Translations under genes and position numbers: made by a program
Notes under the pieces: generated by a model
What the model was told of the DNA's origin: nothing
What the model saw: the letters and a program-made list of their open reading frames with translations, nothing else
The model's database searches: none
NCBI RefSeq assembly: GCF_039975415.1
Contig: NZ_JBDWHD010000005.1
Source of the DNA: Ascidiaceihabitans sp039975415
Lineage (GTDB): Bacteria > Pseudomonadota > Alphaproteobacteria > Rhodobacterales > Rhodobacteraceae
Reading direction: 5' to 3' (one strand)
Length of the DNA: 64,000 nt
Shown: piece after piece, positions 50,869-58,906 of the stretch
Layout of the letters: every line of letters starts with the position of its first letter
Numbering within the stretch: the first letter of the stretch is position 1

Positions 50869-52794
50869 TCATGATGCGTGTTGTGAGGCCAGTTCATAAT
50901 TTTCATCAACATTATGAAAGTTGTGTATTGGGGCCCCGGGGAAAACAGGTTCGATTTGTGCGGGGTGGTGTACTTCGCGTGCGATGTCGGCCAACCCAAG
51001 CAGCAAACTGGGCTGGTTTTGGGCTGCTGCGTATCGGGGCTGCCAGCTTGGTGCGAAGGCAGATTTAAACTGGCGCAATCCTGGTCCCCCCGCGCGGGTC
51101 ACGGCGATTTTAGCCGCCCATCGAAACATTGCACGAGACGGATCAGGGCAGGCGGGTGTCGCAGCAAGGCTGACCCGTGCGATCTGTGCGGAGGCTGCGG
51201 CCTGCACGGCATGTGTTACAAGGGCGTGCATGGTACCATCTGGCATTTGGTCCGTGTGGCGCATCACGTCCAAACACCATTCGTGCTTGCAGCGCTGAAA
51301 CGTTGCAAAGGCGACCAAATCGTCATCGCAAAATGCCAAAGCAATAAAGTGGTCGGAAAGGTAGTCCGGACAAAAGCGCCCCATAGTCCCACCGCGTGCC
51401 GACCCGTGGGCGGTCTGCCACGCAGCATCGACATACGCCATCTGGGTCCATGGTGGATTTGTTGCGGACTGGATCATGACACCGGATTTCTTCGCAGCCC
51501 GAAGTTTGCGCCGTAACCCGCGTCGTGCCGGTGTGTCGAGATTGAACAAGACAGGCGTTAATAAAGCATCATCAGAGATATGCATAACAACCCACCCCCT
51601 GGCGCGTGCGATCGATGCCGTTTTGCTGTTGCTTTTGTAGATGAATGGCATGCGTCCGGTTGTTTGGGCTTCTGCGGTCAATGCAATTATGGCGGTTTGC
51701 GCATCGCCAACAATCGGATCGCAGAGTGCTGTAAGTGTTTGCCCCGTAGGCCAAACTGCAATTGCGCTTTTTGGGGCCGCCAGAATGTAGCCACCGTTCT
51801 GCTTGATAATCCCAAGTTCGGAATTTGGCGCGTCTGAAAGATTGGGGATAGGGTAGGGGACTTGGCGGGGTTTTGCGCCAAACGGAATGAACAAAGCCAG
51901 CAGAACACATGCGGCAGGACCTGCGTAGTAGACCAGTCGAAAAGCCACAATACTGGTCAGTAACGCATCGACTGGAATCTGCGGCAGCATCGTAAACAAC
52001 GCAAGCTCAAAGGGTCCAACGCCGCCCGGTGTATTTGAAATCAACGCCGCCCCAAGCGCCAACAAAAACACTGGAATGAAACCGGCCCAGCCAATGGCGC
52101 TTTCAGGTGCAATGTCAGTTGGCAAAAGCACAAAAAAAGCAGCGGCGGCAGCAAATGTATCCATCTTTGCCCATAACAGCAAAGCCCCCGCTGATCGAAG
52201 TGTCGGAAACTGGAGCCGAACCCCGTCAAATCTGCGGGACAGTCGTTTGAAGTCGAATGCTGGAAAGCGGAACAAAAGCCACGCGAAAACTGGGGCTGCC
52301 AACAGTACGCCAACCGACGGCCAAAAGGCCCAATTCGGACCCTTCAGAACGATGCAAGCCAAAGCCGTGACCACGACCCAGCTGATCACGAAAGACAGCG
52401 ACACAAACGCGGATATTTGGAACGCTTTGGGCAGGCTTAAGTCTGTTAGAATGCGCCACCGCGCGACTGCACCTGTGAACAACCCAAACCCCAGTGTTTG
52501 GGCCAAGGCAATGGCCATGGATCCGGTCCAACGGGCTTGATGATTGGGGATGCGTGTTTTGAAATGTGCATGCGCAACACCGTCATAGCGCCCCACGGCC
52601 CACAGGCTGATCACAGTCAGAGCAACCGATGCGACCCATGCCTGCCAAGTGATATGCGCCAATTGGGCGGGCAGCGCCATGACTGTGTCTAAAGTGATTT
52701 TGGTCGACAACAAATAACCGCAGCCCAGCAGAACTGCCAAAGGTACCGCGGCCCGCATAGTCTTTGGCAGGACGCGCTGTTTGATGATGGACAT
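50869..52794 (-). CDS. MprF-like flippase / lipid aminoacyltransferase-type membrane protein
   Basis: About 641 residues. The first ~330 hold eight or more membrane segments of the YbhN/UPF0104 flippase-like family (AVPLAVLLGCGYLLSTK; NTPGGVGPFELALFTMLP). The last ~290 are a cytosolic DUF2156-type domain (RKLRAAKKSGVMIQ, DAAWQTAHGSARGGTMGRF) that in MprF transfers lysine or alanine to phosphatidylglycerol. It may modify lipids and resist cationic peptides, but the amino acid or alternative acyl donor cannot be read. Neighbour of the homocysteine methyltransferase gene, same strand. Confidence 0.82.
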   Translation of the reverse strand: MSIIKQRVLPKTMRAAVPLAVLLGCGYLLSTKITLDTVMALPAQLAHITWQAWVASVALTVISLWAVGRYDGVAHAHFKTRIPNHQARWTGSMAIALAQTLGFGLFTGAVARWRILTDLSLPKAFQISAFVSLSFVISWVVVTALACIVLKGPNWAFWPSVGVLLAAPVFAWLLFRFPAFDFKRLSRRFDGVRLQFPTLRSAGALLLWAKMDTFAAAAAFFVLLPTDIAPESAIGWAGFIPVFLLALGAALISNTPGGVGPFELALFTMLPQIPVDALLTSIVAFRLVYYAGPAACVLLALFIPFGAKPRQVPYPIPNLSDAPNSELGIIKQNGGYILAAPKSAIAVWPTGQTLTALCDPIVGDAQTAIIALTAEAQTTGRMPFIYKSNSKTASIARARGWVVMHISDDALLTPVLFNLDTPARRGLRRKLRAAKKSGVMIQSATNPPWTQMAYVDAAWQTAHGSARGGTMGRFCPDYLSDHFIALAFCDDDLVAFATFQRCKHEWCLDVMRHTDQMPDGTMHALVTHAVQAAASAQIARVSLAATPACPDPSRAMFRWAAKIAVTRAGGPGLRQFKSAFAPSWQPRYAAAQNQPSLLLGLADIAREVHHPAQIEPVFPGAPIHNFHNVDENYELASQHAS

Positions 52795-52963
52795 GGGGCT
52801 TTGGTCCCTTCGCTTGGCTTTTCCAAGCTAGGGGGCACCCGTCACCAACCCCTTAATTTTGCCCAAAAACCACTTGGGAAAACCCGTTTTGCGCGGGAAC
52901 ACCTTCGGGTTTTTCGCAACAATTTAACTTAATCAAATATTCAGGCCAAACAGCAGATTTGCA

Positions 52964-53269
52964 TCACAGCAATTGGTCTTTTGCCTCGATCATCAGTGCA
53001 GTCATCTGGGCGCGGATCGTTTCCTCAGATGCGCGGTGCCCAAGATCGCCTGCCACTTTGCGAAAGACGTCTTCGTCGCCCGCTTCTTCAAAGTCGGCTT
53101 TCACCACCTCTTTGGCGTAGGCGTCTGCGTCGTCGCCGTCTTTTCCCATCAAGGCTGCAGCCCATAAGCCCAGAAGTTTGTTGCGTCGGGCTTCGACCTT
53201 AAATTGCATCTCGGCGTCATGGGCGTATTTGTTTTCAAAGGCATTTTCACGGTCATCAAAGGTGCTCAT
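52964..53269 (-). CDS. DUF1476 family protein (ATP synthase inhibitor zeta-type)
   Basis: About 101 residues. STFDDRENAFENKYAHD, MQFKVEARRNKLLGLWAA and FRKVAGDLGHRASEETIRAQM are diagnostic of the alphaproteobacterial zeta subunit, which inhibits ATP hydrolysis by F1-ATPase in Paracoccus. The start at ATG 53269 (AAGGAG upstream) is used; the longer open frame upstream has no supporting features. Divergent from purC, a common neighbourhood. Confidence 0.9.
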   Translation of the reverse strand: MSTFDDRENAFENKYAHDAEMQFKVEARRNKLLGLWAAALMGKDGDDADAYAKEVVKADFEEAGDEDVFRKVAGDLGHRASEETIRAQMTALMIEAKDQLL

Positions 53270-53410
53270 GTGGTTCTCCTTGGGTCGGTTCTTAAAAATA
53301 TGGTAACGCTGAGGGGCTGCGGCAAGGGGGTTGCTTGCCCCAAACCCGCCCTTGGCGTATGAGAACGCCAGAATGGCGGGACTCACCGCCCAACCTTTGA
53401 AAGGACGCCC

Positions 53411-54172
53411 ATGGCTCGGCGCAACAAAATCTACGAAGGCAAAGCAAAGATCATCTATGAAGGCCCAGAGGCCGGCACGATCGTGCAATATTTCAAAGAT
53501 GACGCCACCGCCTTTAACGCGCAGAAAAAGGACGTCATTGAAGGCAAAGGCGTGTTGAACAACCGCCTGTGTGAATACTTCATGGTCGGTTTGAACCAGA
53601 TCGGGGTGCCGACGCATTTCATCAAACGGCTGAACATGCGTGAGCAGCTTTGCAAATCTTGCGAAATCGTGCCTTTGGAAGTGATCGTGCGCAACTATGC
53701 AGCGGGCACAATGTCAAAGCGTCTGGGGCTTGAAGAAGGCACGCAACTGCCGCGCCCTATTGTTGAATATTGCTATAAAGACGACAGTCTTGGCGATCCG
53801 CTGGTTTCCGAGGAACATATCGCGGCCTTTGGTTGGGCAAGCCAGCAAGACATGGACGATATTTTGTCTTTGGCATTGCGGGTCAATGATTTCCTGTCCG
53901 GCGTCATGTACGGTGTCGGCATCAAGCTGATCGATTTCAAAATCGAGATCGGCCGCATCTATGACGGCGACTACCAGCGCTTGATTGTGGCAGATGAGAT
54001 CAGCCCGGACAGTTGCCGGTTGTGGGACATGGAAACAGGCCAGAAGCTTGATAAAGACGTCTTCCGCCGCGATCTGGGCAATCTTGCTGATGCCTATACA
54101 GAAGTGGCGACGCGTTTGGGGGTTATGCCCAAAAACTCGACGCCCATTACAAAACCTACTTTGATCAACTGA
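53411..54172 (+). CDS. purC: Phosphoribosylaminoimidazole-succinocarboxamide synthase
   Basis: About 253 residues. KIYEGKAKIIYEG at the start, EVIVRNYAAGTMSKRLGLEEG, LIDFKIEIGRIYDGDYQRLIVADEISPDSCRLWD are diagnostic (cited by blocks). It joins CAIR and aspartate to SAICAR. AAAGGA precedes the ATG. First of purC-purS-purQ. Confidence 0.97.
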   Translation: MARRNKIYEGKAKIIYEGPEAGTIVQYFKDDATAFNAQKKDVIEGKGVLNNRLCEYFMVGLNQIGVPTHFIKRLNMREQLCKSCEIVPLEVIVRNYAAGTMSKRLGLEEGTQLPRPIVEYCYKDDSLGDPLVSEEHIAAFGWASQQDMDDILSLALRVNDFLSGVMYGVGIKLIDFKIEIGRIYDGDYQRLIVADEISPDSCRLWDMETGQKLDKDVFRRDLGNLADAYTEVATRLGVMPKNSTPITKPTLIN

Positions 54173-54209
54173 TCCCCTCTTAACCAACGACCATTCGGAG
54201 ACGACTGAC

Positions 54210-54440
54210 ATGAAAGCACGTGTGCATGTGATGCTGAAAAACGGTGTTTTGGACCCGCAAGGCGAGGCCGTGCGCCACGCACTTGGCGCAATGGGGTTTG
54301 ACGGCGTTGAAGGTGTGCGTCAGGGTAAAGTGATCGAACTGGATCTGGCCGACGGGGCCACCGAAGCGCAGGTCAACGACATGTGTGAAAAGCTGTTGGC
54401 CAACACAGTCATCGAATCCTACAGCGTGGAGATGGGCTGA
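54210..54440 (+). CDS. purS: Phosphoribosylformylglycinamidine synthase subunit PurS
   Basis: 76 residues. VMLKNGVLDPQGEAVRHAL and GFDGVEGVRQGKVIEL match PurS. It bridges PurQ and PurL in the three-part FGAM synthase. It overlaps purQ by one base (TGATG), so the two are translationally coupled. purL is not in the window. Confidence 0.96.
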   Translation: MKARVHVMLKNGVLDPQGEAVRHALGAMGFDGVEGVRQGKVIELDLADGATEAQVNDMCEKLLANTVIESYSVEMG

Positions 54441-55108
54441 TGCACGCAGCGGTTGTTGTTTTTCCGGGATCGAACTGCGACCGCGACTTGGCGGTGGCCT
54501 TCGAGGCGGCAGGCGCCAAGGTGTCGATGGTGTGGCACAAAGACACGAAACTGCCTGACGGCGTCGATATTGTCGGCGTTCCGGGCGGTTTTTCGTTTGG
54601 CGACTATCTACGGTGTGGCGCGATTGCCGCGAACTCGCCCATCTGTCGTGAAATTGTCAGCCATACCGAAAAGGGTGGCTATGCCGTGGGTATCTGCAAC
54701 GGCTTTCAGGTTTTGACCGAAACCGGTATTCTACCAGGGGCTTTGCTGCGCAATGCCGGGTTGAAGTACATCTGCAAAACTGTTGGTTTAAAAGTAGAAA
54801 CTTCGCAAAGCGCCTACACCGAAGGGTACAACGCTGGGGATGTGATCGACATTCCAATTGCGCACCACGATGGCAACTACTTTGCTGAGGACGACGTGAT
54901 TGCCCAGTTGAAAGGCGAAGACCGGATTGCCTTCACCTACACCGACACACCAAACGGCGCGAAAGCCGATATTGCCGGCATTCTATCTGCAAATCGTCGT
55001 GTTCTTGGCATGATGCCTCACCCGGAACGGGCAGCGGATGCGGGGCATGGTGGAACGGATGGACAGGCGCTTTTCCGCGCGTTGACGGGCGCGTTGACGC
55101 CCGCGTAA
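54440..55108 (+). CDS. purQ: Phosphoribosylformylglycinamidine synthase subunit PurQ (glutaminase)
   Basis: About 222 residues. Class I glutaminase with the nucleophile cysteine in AVGICNGFQVLTE, opening VVFPGSNCDRDLA, and the His-Glu pair in MMPHPERAAD. It supplies ammonia for FGAM synthesis. The stop is one base before the open frame of the histidine kinase gene that follows. Confidence 0.97.
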   Translation: MHAAVVVFPGSNCDRDLAVAFEAAGAKVSMVWHKDTKLPDGVDIVGVPGGFSFGDYLRCGAIAANSPICREIVSHTEKGGYAVGICNGFQVLTETGILPGALLRNAGLKYICKTVGLKVETSQSAYTEGYNAGDVIDIPIAHHDGNYFAEDDVIAQLKGEDRIAFTYTDTPNGAKADIAGILSANRRVLGMMPHPERAADAGHGGTDGQALFRALTGALTPA

Positions 55109-55145
55109 CTTGAGACTGGGACTTAGGCGGGTTACGGTGCCTGCC

Positions 55146-56960
55146 ATGGTCGGTGAACGCGTTTTCAGTAAGAACAAAGCCATCAGCTGGCGGGTGCGTC
55201 TGGCGCTTGTATTGTTGCTGGTGTTGGCTGTCGCCACAATATCCATCACCAACAGATTGTTGACGGACCGCTTCACTGAAACCACGCGCAACCGTGCGGA
55301 ACTGCGTTTGGCGTTGTATTCCGGCAACCTGCAGGCTGAATTGCGTCAGAACTCTATCGTTCCGCAACTCTTGTCGCGTGATCCCACGTTGTTGGGGGCT
55401 TTGAATTCTTCGGACTATTCCCGGTCAACGCAGCGGTTGCTGTCTTTTGTGGAAGAAATCGGTGCGGCGTCTTTGATGCTTTTGGATCGCGACGGACGCA
55501 CTGTGGCTGCAACGGACCGGAATTTGCTTGGGTCCAACCACGGATCTAAGCCTTATTTTCTGGATGCTTTACGCGGATCAGGGACGATTTTCACGGTGGG
55601 TCAGCGGGAAAGTGGCGGGTACAGGTTTACACATTCGCGACGCATGCAGGCGGGCGGAGACACTTTGGGTGTCATTCTGGTCGAGGTGGATCTGCAAAAA
55701 TTCGAACGCGCTTGGGCGGGGATTTCGGATGCTTTGATCGTGACCGACAGCACCGGCACGATCATTTTGTCAACGGAACCGCGCTGGCGGGGGCGCACCG
55801 AAGAAGACGCCTTGGCGCGGCAAAACCCCCAAAGCGCCATTCAACGCGCCATTCAGGCGACCGCAGATTGGACGGCTTTGCCCCCCGACGCCTATGTGCA
55901 GGGCGAAGCTGTGATGCGGTTGGAAAACAAGATTCCGTTTCGGGGCTGGCGCATGAAATCATTCACCACCTACGCCTCTGTGCGCGAGCGGGTGAACGGG
56001 GTTTTGGCCATCGAGATTATGGGGTTTGCGATTCTGCTGGCGCTGGCGTTTTATTTCTTAAGCCGGCGCACGGCGGGGCGCATGGCATTTGTGCAGCGCG
56101 AGTCGGCAGAGCTTCGCCAGTTGAACGCGCGTCTACAGCGGGAAATCGCCGAACGACAAAGGGTGCAAGAGACCTTGGCCGTGGCCGAACAGACCCTTGA
56201 ACAATCCAGCAAACTGGCGGCGTTAGGCGAAATGTCCGCAGCTGTTTCACATGAGCTGAACCAGCCGCTGGCCGCGATGAAAACATATCTTGCGGGGGCG
56301 CGTTTGTTGCTTAATCGCAATCGCCCGGATGAAGCACTTTCGTCCTTTGGTCGCATCGATGATCTGATTGAGCGCATGGGCGCCATCACCCGTCAGCTTA
56401 AGTCATATGCTCGTAAGGGCGCAGAGACGCTTTCCCCTGTAAACATGGCCGATGCGCTGGCGTCCAGCCTATCCATGATGGAGCCGCAACTGCGCCAGCG
56501 TCAGGTCGAAATCAGTCGTATTTTGCCCGATCAACCGGTGCTTGTCATGGGGGATCGTATGCGTATTGAACAGGTCATGGTGAACCTGTTGCGCAATGCA
56601 TTGGACGCCACCAAGGCTGCCCGCCATCCGCATGTCGATATCATCCTGTCTGCTGGCGAAACCGCCACCCTGACGGTGCGTGACAATGGTGAGGGTATTG
56701 CGGACCTCGACAGCCTTTTTGAGCCCTTCTACACCACCAAGCAGCCCGGTGACGGCGTTGGGCTGGGCCTTGCCATTTCATCAGGCATCGTCAACGATTT
56801 GGGGGGACGTCTCACAGCCCGTGACGGTCAACATGGAGGGGCAGTGTTTGAAATGAAGCTTCCCATATTGACCGAACAAGAAGGCGAGATGATAGCCAAA
56901 ACGATGCCACCTGCTGGCATGACCATGCACCCGTTTGGTAAAAATCAGGCGGCGGAATAG
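55146..56960 (+). CDS. dctB: DctB-like sensor histidine kinase
   Basis: About 604 residues. Membrane helix 1 (ISWRVRLALVLLLVLAVATI) and helix 2 near residue 300 flank a periplasmic sensor of the double-Cache/DctB kind. The cytosolic part has a coiled coil (LRQLNARLQREIAERQR), phospho-acceptor AAVSHELNQPLAAMKTYLAGA near residue 368, N-box NLLRNALDATKAA and G-boxes DNGEGI, GVGLGLAIS. DctB senses C4-dicarboxylates in relatives. ATG 55146 is chosen but its ribosome binding site is weak; a frame opens from TTG 55110. Paired with the response regulator 14 bases downstream. Confidence 0.88.
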   Translation: MVGERVFSKNKAISWRVRLALVLLLVLAVATISITNRLLTDRFTETTRNRAELRLALYSGNLQAELRQNSIVPQLLSRDPTLLGALNSSDYSRSTQRLLSFVEEIGAASLMLLDRDGRTVAATDRNLLGSNHGSKPYFLDALRGSGTIFTVGQRESGGYRFTHSRRMQAGGDTLGVILVEVDLQKFERAWAGISDALIVTDSTGTIILSTEPRWRGRTEEDALARQNPQSAIQRAIQATADWTALPPDAYVQGEAVMRLENKIPFRGWRMKSFTTYASVRERVNGVLAIEIMGFAILLALAFYFLSRRTAGRMAFVQRESAELRQLNARLQREIAERQRVQETLAVAEQTLEQSSKLAALGEMSAAVSHELNQPLAAMKTYLAGARLLLNRNRPDEALSSFGRIDDLIERMGAITRQLKSYARKGAETLSPVNMADALASSLSMMEPQLRQRQVEISRILPDQPVLVMGDRMRIEQVMVNLLRNALDATKAARHPHVDIILSAGETATLTVRDNGEGIADLDSLFEPFYTTKQPGDGVGLGLAISSGIVNDLGGRLTARDGQHGGAVFEMKLPILTEQEGEMIAKTMPPAGMTMHPFGKNQAAE

Positions 56961-56974
56961 GAAGACAAAAGATC

Positions 56975-58309
56975 ATGACCCAAGCTATGAAAATCGCGAT
57001 CGTCGACGACGAACAGGATATGCGTCAATCCATCAGCCAGTGGTTGGCTTTGTCGGGCTACGACACAGAAACATTTGCCAGCGCGGAAGACGCGTTGAAA
57101 ACCCTTGGTCCCGAATATCCGGGCATTGTCATTTCCGACATCAAGATGCCCGGCATGGACGGGATGCAGTTTTTGAAAAAACTGATGGGCCATGACAGTG
57201 CTTTGCCTGTCATCATGATCACCGGCCACGGTGATGTTCCGATGGCTGTTGAGGCTATGCGGGTCGGTGCATTTGATTTTCTGGAAAAGCCGTTCAATCC
57301 TGATCGCATGAGCCAATTGGCCAAGAAAGCCACCAACGCGCGTCGTCTTGTCATGGACAACCGTATGTTGCGCCGTGAGCTGTCTGACGGCGGCCAGTTG
57401 ATGAAAAAACTGATTGGCCAATCGCCCGTCATGGAGCGTCTGCGCGAAGATATTCTGGACCTTGGTCAAGCTGATGGGCACGTATTGATTGATGGCGAAA
57501 CCGGCACAGGCAAAACGCTTGTGGCGCATGCGCTGCATGCTGTGGGATCACGCGCTGGCAAGAAATTCGTGTTGGTCAATTGCTCTGCCCTAGAAGAAGA
57601 GGTGCTGTCGAAGCGCCTTTTTGGTCCGATGTTGCCCGAAGACACGCAATTGCCTGCTGTTGAAGAGGCCCGTGGTGGCACGCTTGTGTTGGAGGACATC
57701 GAAGCGCTGTCCGAAACCCTGCAGGCCCGCCTGCTGAGTGTCATCAACGATCAAGGCACCCCCGCAGAGACCCGCATAGTGGGCATTTCCAACATGCAAG
57801 AAGCGGGTCGCACATGCGAAGATGCATTGCGCCCTGATTTGTTCTACCGTTTGGCTGCATTGAAAATCACTGTTCCGCCGTTGCGCCAGCGTGGCGAAGA
57901 CATTCTGACTTTGTTTACCCGTTTGAGTGAGCAGTTTTCAGAAGAATATGGTTGTGACGCCCCCAAAGTGTCTGCCCAAGAGGCCGCGCAGCTGTTGCAA
58001 GCCCCCTGGCCTGGAAACGTGCGCCAACTGATCAATGTAGCGGAACGCGCGGTGCTGCAAGAGCGTCGTGGGTCAGGCACCATCGCGTCACTGCTGATGT
58101 CGGATCACGAAGAAATGCAGCCCGTCATGACCACCGAAGGCAAGCCGTTGAAGGAATATGTGGAAGCGTTTGAACGCATGCTGATCGACAACACAATGCG
58201 CCGTCATAAAGGGTCCATCGCCTCTGTTATGGATGAGCTGTGTTTGCCGCGCCGTACTTTGAATGAAAAAATGGCCAAATACGGTTTGCAGCGCTCCGAT
58301 TACCTATAG
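56975..58309 (+). CDS. dctD: NtrC/DctD-type response regulator lacking the GAFTGA loop
   Basis: About 444 residues. Receiver domain with acidic pocket (VDDEQDM) and phospho-Asp in VISDIKMPGMDG. The central AAA+ domain has Walker A GETGTGKT near residue 174, but where sigma-54 activators carry GAFTGA this protein reads RLFGPMLPEDTQL, and the Walker B region is GGTLVLEDIE instead of the usual LDEI. A Fis-type HTH ends the protein (GSIASVMDELCLPRRTLNEKM). It probably regulates transcription without sigma-54 contact, as known for Rhodobacter capsulatus NtrC. Partner of the upstream kinase. Confidence 0.88.
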   Translation: MTQAMKIAIVDDEQDMRQSISQWLALSGYDTETFASAEDALKTLGPEYPGIVISDIKMPGMDGMQFLKKLMGHDSALPVIMITGHGDVPMAVEAMRVGAFDFLEKPFNPDRMSQLAKKATNARRLVMDNRMLRRELSDGGQLMKKLIGQSPVMERLREDILDLGQADGHVLIDGETGTGKTLVAHALHAVGSRAGKKFVLVNCSALEEEVLSKRLFGPMLPEDTQLPAVEEARGGTLVLEDIEALSETLQARLLSVINDQGTPAETRIVGISNMQEAGRTCEDALRPDLFYRLAALKITVPPLRQRGEDILTLFTRLSEQFSEEYGCDAPKVSAQEAAQLLQAPWPGNVRQLINVAERAVLQERRGSGTIASLLMSDHEEMQPVMTTEGKPLKEYVEAFERMLIDNTMRRHKGSIASVMDELCLPRRTLNEKMAKYGLQRSDYL

Positions 58310-58906
58310 CCGCGTGGTGCAGTGAACTGCACCTTACATCTGTGTTTCTGATCTTGGGCGCAGGTTCCGGGGGGTGGCATGGGGCGCTGCCCCAAACCCC
58401 GAAGTATTTTGGGCGAAAGGAAACGGGACCAACCTGTGGCTGTCTTTGCCTTTTCCCTTTGGTGTCGAATATCTGTCTATGTCGGACATTGCCCATTGTA
58501 TTTGGTTTGTGTTTCCACTTATCTAAAGGGATAGGTCGACTGACACGGTATCGCGTCAGCACCGATATATGAGTTTCGCTGTTCTGGACACCGGATGGCT
58601 GCGGCAAGGCCCAGTCCCCAAGACCAGACAGACCGATTGGACCCGGCGACGGGTCATGAGAACGCTGACGAAAATGATCTTTCATTTCGCGGCAAATAAT
58701 GGATGCGCTGGCTGCAGGGGCTACCCCTGAAGCACTGCGCGTCGGAGAAGAAACGCGATGACGCGCGCGACGATATTGAGACACAGAGCAGGGGGCCTTT
58801 CGGCCTTCGCATGTGCTGCGCCGTCCCCAATCGCCCTGACAAGACACATCCCTAAAGTTGCCGCTCCTCCGGGGAGGCCGCTTCTACGTTTGTGCAAACG
58901 GACACC
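58310..58906. other. Long upstream/leader region of rne
   Basis: Nearly 600 bases with no supported gene; the long minus-strand frame here has no ribosome binding site or recognisable domain. It contains intergenic repeat copy 2 and, just before rne, a G/C-rich hairpin (CTCCTCCGGGGAGG near 58864-58877 region). RNase E genes are often autoregulated through a long 5' leader, which this stretch could encode. Confidence 0.5.
58380..58426. repeat. Rhodobacterales-style intergenic repeat (copy 2)
   Basis: GGGGCGCTGCCCC hairpin followed by ACCCCGAAGTATTTTGGGCG and an A-rich end. It matches the layout of copy 1 at 46993-47045. It lies downstream of the response regulator gene, where it could help end transcription. 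Confidence 0.5.

Noticed and set aside
58227..58847. 206-codon minus-strand frame between the response regulator and rne
   Set aside because: No ribosome binding site, no recognisable domain, overlaps the end of the regulator gene and the intergenic repeat.
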